DNA of 6,492 bases, taken from NCBI GenBank assembly GCA_964360375.1, contig CAYHWG010000050.1, forward strand, positions 1 to 6,492, written 5' to 3'. The notes beneath the pieces were generated by a model, which did no database searches, had not been told where the DNA came from, and saw only the letters and a program-made list of their open reading frames with translations. Shown one piece after another: positions 1 to 5,499 of the stretch. Each line of letters begins with the position of its first letter. Positions within the stretch are counted from its first letter, which is position 1. A program made the position numbers and the translations under genes. Source of the DNA: XYB2-FULL-45-11 sp964360375. Its GTDB lineage: Bacteria > Patescibacteriota > Patescibacteriia > UBA9934 > GWF2-40-263.

Positions 1-69
1 CGACGACGAAGCAATCTTTTCTCCCGAAATACAAGGATTGCTTCGTCGTCGAACTTCTCGCAATGACAA
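1..69. repeat. Palindromic intergenic repeat, truncated at the window edge
   Basis: Bases 1-16 (CGACGACGAAGCAATC) are the exact reverse complement of bases 36-51, giving a 16-bp stem with a 19-base loop. The right arm continues into CTCGCAATGAC (57-67). The combination of GCAATC/GATTGC cores with a terminal CTCGCAATGAC resembles intergenic palindromes known from many bacterial genomes, usually read as GTCATTGCGAG...GAAGCAATC. The left counterpart of CTCGCAATGAC would lie just before base 1, so the element is probably cut by the window. No T-run follows the hairpin, so it does not look like a simple intrinsic terminator, although it lies directly upstream of a promoter and gene. Confidence 0.75.
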
Positions 70-93
70 AAAGATGAGTTTTTCAACGGTCTC

Positions 94-102
94 TGTTACA
101 CT
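94..102 (+). promoter_or_regulatory. Extended -10 promoter, near-leaderless start
   Basis: TGTTACACT matches an extended -10 (TGnTAnnnT). A transcription start about 7 bases downstream would fall near 109, only a few bases before the ATG at 112. No good -35 lies at 17-bp spacing, and no Shine-Dalgarno sequence precedes the ATG. This fits a leaderless or near-leaderless mRNA. Confidence 0.45.
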
Positions 103-111
103 ATCAGTACT

Positions 112-1023
112 ATGTCCGACATTCTTTTGCAGGAGGAAAAAGAAGAATCGAAAAAATATCGACAATCGATGTGGTGGGTTGAACATCGCTCTGGGTTGAA
201 AAAACTTGGATTGCGCGTGTTTATCGTTGTAGACGCACTCATTCTTTTGTTTGTTTTTTGGAATTTGATCAATGTTTTTGCTTTGCAATATGATGCAGAC
301 AGGCGATCAATTTTTTCTCTTGTTTCTGACAATCAAGAAGAACTGCATGCCTATACTGTTTCGAGCGCAGCAAATCCACTTTCTCTTTCGGATGCACAAG
401 TTTTTTCAACAGGAAAAGATCAGTATGATTTTTTTACGGAATTACAAAACAGGAACGCAGATTGGTGGGCACAGATACGCTATCGTTTTACGTTTGAAGG
501 AGGCGTGACAAAAGAAGCAACGGGGTTTATTTTACCTAATCAAAAAAAACCGGTTGCAGAACTCGCGTTTACTTCCGGTGTTCCCATTACAAGCACTCAA
601 TTTGAACTCTTGGATGTTTCTTGGTATCGCGTAGATCATCATCAAATTGCTGATTATAAAAAATGGTCTGAAGACCGACTTAATGTGGAAATCAAGGATC
701 CGATTTTTGTACAAGATGAACTCGTGAATGATGTTCGTATTTCTCATTCCCGTTTTACGGTCATCAACCATACGGCGTTTAGCTACTCGTTTCCAACATT
801 TTATGTTTTATTGAAACGCGGAAATACCGTGATTGGAGTCAATCGAACAAATTTACAGGCGCTTGATTCTGGAGCTGCACAAGACGTGACGTTGAATTGG
901 TTTGGAGATGTTCCAGAGGCAACACAAGTAGAAGTGATCCCTGAATTAAATTTGTTTGATGCACAGACGTATAAAGGACTCATCGGCGCGCCAAGCATCG
1001 ATTCTCGCACAGGCCAAAAATAA
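112..1023 (+). CDS. Single-pass membrane protein with extracytoplasmic domain, function unknown
   Basis: I do not recognise a named family for this 303-residue protein. The first 33 or so residues are charged and likely cytoplasmic (many E and K). One hydrophobic segment follows at about residues 34-56 (LRVFIVVDALILLFVFW...). The remaining roughly 245 residues are polar and aromatic-rich and probably lie outside the membrane. Residues about 205-290 alternate hydrophobic and polar residues in a beta-strand-like pattern (VINHT...FPTFYVLLKRGNTVIGV...LDSGAAQDVTLNW), reminiscent of FxLYD-type immunoglobulin-like domains; this is only a shape resemblance. There is no lipobox or signal-peptidase site, so it is likely an N-in anchored protein. 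It lies 27 bases before rodA on the same strand, which suggests an envelope role, but that is inference. The ATG at 112 is the first in frame and follows a -10-like element. It ends in TAA. Confidence 0.85.
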   Translation: MSDILLQEEKEESKKYRQSMWWVEHRSGLKKLGLRVFIVVDALILLFVFWNLINVFALQYDADRRSIFSLVSDNQEELHAYTVSSAANPLSLSDAQVFSTGKDQYDFFTELQNRNADWWAQIRYRFTFEGGVTKEATGFILPNQKKPVAELAFTSGVPITSTQFELLDVSWYRVDHHQIADYKKWSEDRLNVEIKDPIFVQDELVNDVRISHSRFTVINHTAFSYSFPTFYVLLKRGNTVIGVNRTNLQALDSGAAQDVTLNWFGDVPEATQVEVIPELNLFDAQTYKGLIGAPSIDSRTGQK

Positions 1024-1039
1024 TGACAGAGGTCTCTAA

Positions 1040-1045
1040 TAGAAT
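1040..1045 (+). promoter_or_regulatory. Possible -10 element before rodA
   Basis: TAGAAT lies 5 bases before the rodA ATG at 1051, in a 27-base gap with no Shine-Dalgarno sequence. Its position resembles the -10-like hexamers before the other genes here and would give a leaderless start. There is no clear -35, and rodA may simply be co-transcribed with the upstream gene. Confidence 0.25.
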
Positions 1046-1050
1046 CCGGT

Positions 1051-2175
1051 ATGTCTGTGTTGTGGCTTAAACGACTTCAGGTTTTTTTACGGATCCGATC
1101 GATGGATTGGATCTTGTTTTTTTGTGTTTTGACACTTGTTTGTTTCGGACTCTCCGCGATTTATTCTGTAGATCTTTCTCGTGAATCTGTTGATCTTGCA
1201 AACGTAAAAAAACAATTGATCGCCCTTTCGATCGCTTCGGTGTTTGTGGTAGTTATGCTTTGTTCCAATTATAAATTTTTGGAACATTATGCGGTTCCTT
1301 TGTATGTATTGGGTGTTGTGTTGTTGTTGGGAGTGCTCGTATTTGGTCAAACAATTCGTGGATCGCGCGGATGGTTTGTTTTTGGTTCCGTGAGTTTTCA
1401 GCCAGTTGAGTTTATGAAGCTTGCACTCATCATTTTTCTTGCACGCTATTATGGTCGCGTTCGCGAATATTTTGGTTGGAGCGTTTTTTTGAAAAGTTTT
1501 CTTTTTACTTTGATTCCGGTGTGCATCACTCTTTTACAACCAGATTTTGGATCGGCAATTATTTTACTTGGTATATGGTTTATGATGGCGATGTTTGCTG
1601 GCATGCAAATGAAACAATTGGGAACATTCGTGTTCGGTTCCTTTTTCGCCTTTATTTTTTCTTGGTTTTTTTTGTTCGCTCCTTATCAAAAATCCCGTAT
1701 TGCAACATTTTTTCATCCAAGTGCAGATCTGCTTGGCCAAGGATATAATGTTGCACAAGCGGTGATTGCCATTGGTTCAGGTGGATGGTTTGGAAGGGGA
1801 CTTGGATTTGGAACGCAAAGTCAATTAAAATTCTTGCCAGAAAGCCACACAGATTTTATCGTAGCGGTCATTGCCGAAGAACTCGGTTTTGTTGGAATGA
1901 TTTTACTCATCGGAGCGTTCATGTTGCTTACTTATCGATTGTTTCATTTGGTGAAAAATGCTCGTGATCATTTCACCGCGTTTGTTTTGCTCGGCTCGAT
2001 CTCGGTTATTTTTTTGCACATTCTTGTAAATATCGGAATGAATCTTGGTGTGTTTCCGGTCACAGGCATCGGCTTGCCTTATGTGAGTTATGGAGGAAGT
2101 TCATTGATTTTTTTTCTTTTTTTGTTCGGTCTTGCACAAAGTATTTCTGTTCGTACGGCTCAAGTGGTGTCTTAA
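1051..2175 (+). CDS. rodA: RodA, SEDS-family peptidoglycan glycosyltransferase
   Basis: SEDS polymerases add lipid II to growing glycan strands in the cytoplasmic membrane, working with a class B penicillin-binding protein. This 374-residue protein has the family's usual length and about ten hydrophobic segments. Visible family motifs in order are GSRGWF (104-109) with FQPVEFMKLA (116-125), QPDFGSA (163-169), YQKSRI (212-217), GYNVAQAVIAIGSGG (231-245), LPESHTDF (262-269) and the C-terminal signature GIGLPYVSYGGSS (339-351). Asp268 in HTDF corresponds to the residue essential for polymerisation in characterised RodA/FtsW. The N-terminal pattern (MDW...GLSAIYSV, NYKFLEHYAVPLY, then GSRGWF) fits RodA (elongation) better than FtsW (division), but the two are close. 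No partner PBP2 or MreBCD gene is in the window. The start is the ATG at 1051; a second in-frame Met at residue 18, just before the first membrane helix, is possible. It ends in TAA. Confidence 0.93.
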   Translation: MSVLWLKRLQVFLRIRSMDWILFFCVLTLVCFGLSAIYSVDLSRESVDLANVKKQLIALSIASVFVVVMLCSNYKFLEHYAVPLYVLGVVLLLGVLVFGQTIRGSRGWFVFGSVSFQPVEFMKLALIIFLARYYGRVREYFGWSVFLKSFLFTLIPVCITLLQPDFGSAIILLGIWFMMAMFAGMQMKQLGTFVFGSFFAFIFSWFFLFAPYQKSRIATFFHPSADLLGQGYNVAQAVIAIGSGGWFGRGLGFGTQSQLKFLPESHTDFIVAVIAEELGFVGMILLIGAFMLLTYRLFHLVKNARDHFTAFVLLGSISVIFLHILVNIGMNLGVFPVTGIGLPYVSYGGSSLIFFLFLFGLAQSISVRTAQVVS

Positions 2176-2184
2176 AAGAGGATG

Positions 2185-2193
2185 TGGTATTCT
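2185..2193 (+). promoter_or_regulatory. Extended -10 promoter before zinc-ribbon gene
   Basis: TGGTATTCT is an extended -10 (TGn plus TATTCT). The predicted start near 2200 leaves only about 5 bases before the ATG at 2205. No Shine-Dalgarno sequence is visible. Confidence 0.45.
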
Positions 2194-2204
2194 AAAAATG
2201 ATCT

Positions 2205-2594
2205 ATGAAAAATGCATCCATTCCACAACAGAATGAATTACGACTCGTCTCTTATTGTCCTGTGTGTGAAACGCGAACAGATGGGATGAACGCACAGACG
2301 CTCGGTCAAGAGGGAGAGACACATTTATTACACATCCAATGTTTTAAATGTCAAAACACGTTTCTTTCGCTCGTGCTTGTTCACCAAATCGGTGCAACAT
2401 CCGTAGGTCTTTTGACAGATCTTTCCTACGAGGATGTTCATCGATTTCATTCAGATCAAGCTATTAGCATAAACGATGTCATAAAAACACACGTGTTGTT
2501 TTCTCGAGAAACAGTCCTTTCACATTTTCTGTCTTTTCCAAAAAACGTTCTAAAAACCCCCAAGAAGAAGCTTAAACGAAACGTTCCTATCTAA
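2205..2594 (+). CDS. Small zinc-ribbon protein, function unknown
   Basis: This 129-residue soluble protein carries two CxxC knuckles, C18-P-V-C21 and C46-F-K-C49, separated by 24 residues. The pattern is typical of a zinc ribbon that binds one structural zinc. After the ribbon, residues about 54-75 are hydrophobic (LSLVLVH, TSVGLLTDLS), followed by an acidic stretch with YEDVHRF and NDVIKTH, and a basic tail (KTPKKKLKRNV). The V-G-L-L-T-D-L-x-x-E-D-V stretch looks like a conserved core of a family seen in Patescibacteria, but this is from memory and no function is known to me. The short length and basic tail would allow nucleic-acid or ribosome contact; this is speculation. It lies 29 bases after rodA with its own -10-like element, and is followed by a hairpin terminator, so it ends the first transcription unit. 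It ends in TAA. Confidence 0.8.
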   Translation: MKNASIPQQNELRLVSYCPVCETRTDGMNAQTLGQEGETHLLHIQCFKCQNTFLSLVLVHQIGATSVGLLTDLSYEDVHRFHSDQAISINDVIKTHVLFSRETVLSHFLSFPKNVLKTPKKKLKRNVPI

Positions 2595-2600
2595 AAATAT

Positions 2601-2625
2601 CCTCTCGAGCGGTTCGAGGGGTTTT
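2601..2625 (+). terminator. Hairpin terminator after zinc-ribbon gene
   Basis: CCTCTCGA (2601-2608) pairs with TCGAGGGG (2614-2621) over 8 bp, with one T-G wobble and a 5-base loop. A short TTTT (2622-2625) follows. AATATC (2596-2601) and GATATT (2626-2631) could extend or rearrange the stem, and a T7 run sits at 2635-2641, overlapping the next promoter. It is a moderate-strength intrinsic terminator by eye. Confidence 0.6.
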
Positions 2626-2629
2626 GATA

Positions 2630-2658
2630 TTGACTTTTTTTGAAGGATTGAGCACAAT
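2630..2658 (+). promoter_or_regulatory. Promoter for rplY
   Basis: TTGACT (2630-2635, 5 of 6 to TTGACA) is spaced 17 bases from CACAAT (2653-2658, 4 of 6 to TATAAT). It follows the hairpin terminator directly and would give an untranslated leader of about 20 bases before the ATG at 2686. An alternative -10-like TATCCT at 2676-2681 would give a leaderless start. Confidence 0.5.
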
Positions 2659-2685
2659 ACCCCAGAATTCCTAAGTATCCTTCTT

Positions 2686-3390
2686 ATGTCTGTATTTACG
2701 CTCGCAGCGCAACATCGATCTGAAACAGGTCGCAAAACAAAAAAGCTTCGTACAACGGGCATTGTGCCTTGTGTTGTGTATGGTTCTGGAACAGAACCAC
2801 AAAATATTTCCGTGGATCGGAACGCCTTTGTAAAAACGTATAAGGAAGCCGGTGAAAGTTCTGTTGTGGAACTTTCGATCGATCAAAAAACCGCTCTTCA
2901 TGTGCTCATCCAAGATCTTCAATTAGATCCTCTTCGCGATGAAGTCATGCATGTGGATTTTCGATCAATCGACATGAATAAAGAAATTGAAGCAGAGGTT
3001 GAACTTGAATTCGTTGGAGAATCTCTCGCGGTAAAAGCTCTTGGAGGAACGTTTGTTGCCTCAAAAGATTCCGTCGCTGTTAAATGTTTGCCTTCTAAAT
3101 TAGTTCGAAAGATTACGATTGATATCGGATCTCTGAAAACATTTGAAGATTCAATTCGTGTCGAAGATATCATTGTTCCAGAAGGAATGAAGATTGAAGA
3201 GGATTTGCAAACAACTCTTGCGTCTGTGCAAGCACCTCGTTCAGAAGCGGAAATGGAAGATTTGAATAAAGCAGTCGAAATGGATGTCTCTGCGGTTGCT
3301 GTAGAAAAGAAAGCGAAAGAGGATGAAGCTGGTGCAGAAAAATCCGATGCAGCTGGAGCGGCGGTAAAACATGCAGCAAAAAAAGCGTAA
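2686..3390 (+). CDS. rplY: Ribosomal protein bL25, CTC (two-domain) type
   Basis: bL25/CTC binds 5S rRNA in the large ribosomal subunit. The N-terminal L25 domain (about residues 3-92) shows the usual opening R-x-x-T-G-R-K-x-K-K-L-R followed by G-I-V-P-C-V-V-Y-G (25-33), and the domain-closing block VLIQDLQLDP...MHVDF (73-92). The C-terminal TL5/CTC beta domain (about 98-184) begins at IEAEVELEFVGES and includes the A-V-K-x-L-G-G and V-P-E-G-M segments typical of the family. The last 50 or so residues form an acidic then Ala/Lys-rich low-complexity tail (KKAKEDEAGAEKSDAAGAAVKHAAKKA region), common in CTC proteins and probably disordered. At 234 residues it is slightly longer than usual because of this tail. 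No Shine-Dalgarno sequence precedes the ATG. The 3' end overlaps or abuts the DUF3048 gene, so the two are probably co-transcribed. It ends in TAA. Confidence 0.93.
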   Translation: MSVFTLAAQHRSETGRKTKKLRTTGIVPCVVYGSGTEPQNISVDRNAFVKTYKEAGESSVVELSIDQKTALHVLIQDLQLDPLRDEVMHVDFRSIDMNKEIEAEVELEFVGESLAVKALGGTFVASKDSVAVKCLPSKLVRKITIDIGSLKTFEDSIRVEDIIVPEGMKIEEDLQTTLASVQAPRSEAEMEDLNKAVEMDVSAVAVEKKAKEDEAGAEKSDAAGAAVKHAAKKA

Positions 3391-4456
3391 TTCCATCATG
3401 ATCATGAAGCAGAAGAAATTACACATCAAAACACGCAAGCGCGTGCGAACGTTCACCCGTCGTCAATCGATTGGACTTGTGCTCGGTCTCGCAGGAATCG
3501 CGCTTGCGTTTTTGTTTGCCTACCTTTTTTTTAATAGGTTGCATAAGGCGGAGAACGTGCAAAGTGCGGGAGAGAATGTATCAGCATCATCCACAAGTCC
3601 TGTGATGTTGAACGAACGTGATTTGCTCACAGGTGTTTTCGTAGAACATGCGAAACCCAATAAACAAATATATGGGGTGATGATCGATGAACATGTGGAT
3701 GCGCGTCCTCAAACTGGAGTTGATCAGGCGTTTCTTGTAATTGAAGCTCCTGTTGAGGCAGGGATTCCACGTTTGCTTGCATTTTTTTCAGCGGATCAAA
3801 AGATCGATAAAATCGGTCCAGTGAGATCTGCTCGTCCTTATTTTGTGGATTGGGTTAATGAATTTGATGCACTGTACGCGCATGTGGGAGGATCCAATGA
3901 AGCACTTGATAAAATTTCTACTGGGATTACGTTTGATCTCAATCAATTTTGGCACGATGCACAATTTTGGCGTGCACAAGATCGTTATGCGCCGTATAAC
4001 GTCTATAGTTCAACAGATTTACTGGTAGAATATGTGCAAAAGAAAAAAGATTCTGGCCATTTGTCGAATCCTTTGTACGGCGTTTGGAAGTTTAAGGATG
4101 CAGATGCATTGCCAGACGGAGTTCGACAGAAGTTTTCCATTGTTTATTTCGCACCAGAATACATAACGACATGGTCGTTTGATTCTTCCGTAAAAGGATA
4201 CGTCTCAAATAATGCGAGTGTTGTACGTGAAGACAAAACAAGCACACAAGTGATTGCAAATAACGTTGCGGTTGTTTTAACAGACATCACCGTGATGGAT
4301 AAAATCGGACGCAGAAAAATTCGTACCATCGGAACAGGGAAGGCGTTTGTCTTTCAAGACGGAAAAAAAATAAACGGGACGTGGAAAAAACCGTCTATCA
4401 CGGAGCGCTTGCGTTTTTTTGATGCGAAAGGAGAAGAAATTTCGATGAATGCATGA
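3371..4456 (+). CDS. DUF3048 (YerB-like) membrane-anchored protein, ended by a TGA inside the conserved domain
   Basis: This 361-residue product is a DUF3048 family protein, of unknown biochemical role, typically anchored outside the membrane (B. subtilis YerB is a lipoprotein). A very basic N-terminus is followed by one hydrophobic segment at about residues 34-55 and a Ser/Ala-rich linker. The DUF3048 N-terminal domain (about 96-225) shows YGVMIDEHVDARPQTG (101-116), a Glu-rich E-A-P-V-E-A-G-I-P-R-L block, and the hallmark GPVRSARPYF (149-158). The usual A-P-H-N is A-P-Y-N here (207-210). The C-terminal domain (about 255-361) shows IANNVAVV (295-302) and GKKINGTWKK (331-340). The frame stops at TGA in ISMNA-stop, just where the family continues into a G-x-T-W-I-E-V-like end (see 4454-4537). 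The start is uncertain: the ATG at 3371 overlaps rplY by 20 bases and has a GGAG 12 bases upstream. In-frame ATGs at 3398 and 3404 would avoid the overlap and keep the whole domain. Confidence 0.88.
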   Translation: MQQKKRNSIMIMKQKKLHIKTRKRVRTFTRRQSIGLVLGLAGIALAFLFAYLFFNRLHKAENVQSAGENVSASSTSPVMLNERDLLTGVFVEHAKPNKQIYGVMIDEHVDARPQTGVDQAFLVIEAPVEAGIPRLLAFFSADQKIDKIGPVRSARPYFVDWVNEFDALYAHVGGSNEALDKISTGITFDLNQFWHDAQFWRAQDRYAPYNVYSSTDLLVEYVQKKKDSGHLSNPLYGVWKFKDADALPDGVRQKFSIVYFAPEYITTWSFDSSVKGYVSNNASVVREDKTSTQVIANNVAVVLTDITVMDKIGRRKIRTIGTGKAFVFQDGKKINGTWKKPSITERLRFFDAKGEEISMNA

Positions 4457-4537
4457 GTGACATGGATTGAGGTGATCAGTCACGAATCACAACTTGAGGA
4501 GGTTCCACTCGAAAAAATTCAAGATGGACGTGATTAA
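4454..4537 (+). other. In-frame continuation of the DUF3048 gene past TGA (readthrough, recoding or nonsense mutation)
   Basis: Reading the TGA at 4454-4456 as a sense codon, the same frame gives X-V-T-W-I-E-V-I-S-H-E-S and 15 further residues before a TAA at 4535-4537. With glycine at X, this reads NAGVTWIEV, matching how DUF3048 domains usually end (G-x-T-W-I-x-V). A full-length gene would thus be 388 codons. Its TAA overlaps the stop codon of the convergent prmC, which is a natural gene boundary. Explanations are a GGA to TGA nonsense mutation, a sequencing error, or UGA read as glycine as in Absconditabacteria and Gracilibacteria (code 25). Against full recoding, the other genes here contain roughly a hundred glycines and no in-frame TGA. 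In favour, every other stop visible here is TAA. Confidence 0.7.
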
Positions 4538-5442
4538 ACTTCCGCGATAACGACGCGGTTGTTTTTTTGTAAATCTTTTTCCAAGCGTATGACCCCTTCC
4601 GGAAAATAATGTCGGATGAGTTGCGTCGCACGATCGGTTTGTTCTGGATCGATTTCAATCAGTGTCGTGATATTGCGAGGAAATTGTGTACGATGTTTTT
4701 TGAGTTGACGAAAGAGTTCAAAATAACAATCAAGCCCATCTACGCCTGCGACAAGTGCACAAACGGGTTCATATTGGACATCCGGGTCGAGGACATCCAT
4801 TTGTGCCGTTGTGAGATAGGGAAGATTTGCACAGAGGATGAGATGTTTAAACGGATAAACAGACGAGATATTATCCTTTCCGGATGCACGAATCGTCTGA
4901 AAGAGTTCGACGAGCGGATCAAGAAGTGATCCATGTCTAAAATCGATGGATTCCTGAACAAGATAAGTTTCTGCATTCCGTTTAGAAACAAGAAGTGCGT
5001 GTTCATCAACATCGATTGCAAGGACAGGCGTATGCGTTTCTGCCGCAAGCGTCACAGCAATCGCCCCAGAACCTGTACCAACATCCACGAACAATGTTTT
5101 TTCTGGATCTGACTGTGAAAAAGTGTTGAGCGCATGTTCAATCAGGGATTCTGTTGCTGGACGTGGAATGAGAACGGAAGGATCAACAAAAAAATGACGA
5201 CCGTAAAATTCCTTTTGTTGGATAAGATAGGCAATTGGCTCATGTTTCATCCTTCGGTCTATGAGTAAACAAAATTTTTCTTCCTGATGTGATTTTAGAT
5301 CATCCGTAATATGGCCAAACAACCAGGATTTTGAAACAACTAAAACAGATGCAAGCAAAATTTCTGCATCAAGCATGGGGGATTCAATACCCACTTTTTT
5401 GAGTTTGTTGTTCGCCCATTGAAGAGCTTCGAGAATGGTCAT
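4534..5442 (-). CDS. prmC: PrmC, release factor glutamine N5-methyltransferase
   Basis: PrmC uses S-adenosylmethionine to methylate the glutamine of the GGQ loop in class-1 release factors, raising peptide-release efficiency. This 302-residue protein is of usual length. The N-terminal helical substrate-binding domain contains SPMLDAEILL (21-30) and EPIAYL...EFYG...VLIPRPATE (68-98). The Rossmann methyltransferase domain shows motif I V-D-V-G-T-G-S-G (119-126), the acidic SAM-binding AIDVDE (142-147), NLPY (206-209) in the position of the family's NPPY, YEP..AL (224-230), and the C-terminal KDLQKNNRVV (289-298). Two deviations are NLPY for NPPY and RPATE for the usual RPETE; I believe NLPY is seen in other Patescibacterial PrmC and in KsgA, so activity is likely kept. 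Its substrate RF1 is encoded upstream on the same strand, but a separate non-coding unit lies between. No Shine-Dalgarno sequence precedes the ATG at 5442; a TAATCT lies 7 bases upstream. It ends in TAA. Confidence 0.93.
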   Translation of the reverse strand: MTILEALQWANNKLKKVGIESPMLDAEILLASVLVVSKSWLFGHITDDLKSHQEEKFCLLIDRRMKHEPIAYLIQQKEFYGRHFFVDPSVLIPRPATESLIEHALNTFSQSDPEKTLFVDVGTGSGAIAVTLAAETHTPVLAIDVDEHALLVSKRNAETYLVQESIDFRHGSLLDPLVELFQTIRASGKDNISSVYPFKHLILCANLPYLTTAQMDVLDPDVQYEPVCALVAGVDGLDCYFELFRQLKKHRTQFPRNITTLIEIDPEQTDRATQLIRHYFPEGVIRLEKDLQKNNRVVIAEV

Positions 5443-5449
5443 GAAAAAC

Positions 5450-5455
5450 AGATTA
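5450..5455 (-). promoter_or_regulatory. -10-like element before prmC, leaderless start
   Basis: On the - strand TAATCT ends 7 bases before the prmC ATG, so a start at the usual distance would fall at or next to the A of ATG. It lies just downstream of the intrinsic terminator at 5472-5499, so prmC needs its own promoter unless readthrough occurs. No clear -35 is visible; the region upstream is the T-rich tail of the terminator. Confidence 0.4.
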
Positions 5456-5471
5456 CTGGATTGTTTGGAAT

Positions 5472-5499
5472 AAAAAAAGACTTACGCATTGCATAAGTC
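5472..5499 (-). terminator. Intrinsic terminator of the non-coding RNA unit
   Basis: On the - strand GACTTATGC (5499-5491) pairs with GCGTAAGTC (5487-5479) over 9 bp with one U-G wobble and an AAT triloop, followed at once by U7 (5478-5472). On the + strand the same bases would leave an A-C mismatch. An A-run, not a T-run, lies beside the hairpin on the + strand, so the terminator acts on - strand transcripts. Confidence 0.88.

Noticed and set aside
3371..3456. Translational coupling proven by overlap of rplY and the DUF3048 gene
   Set aside because: The overlap depends on the ATG at 3371. In-frame ATGs at 3398 and 3404 remove it and lose no domain, so coupling cannot be claimed.
4457..4533. 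A terminator between the convergent DUF3048 and prmC genes
   Set aside because: Only short inverted repeats (GTGAC/GTCAC, GTGAT/ATCAC) with no T-run on either strand are present, and the region is better read as the coding continuation of the DUF3048 frame.
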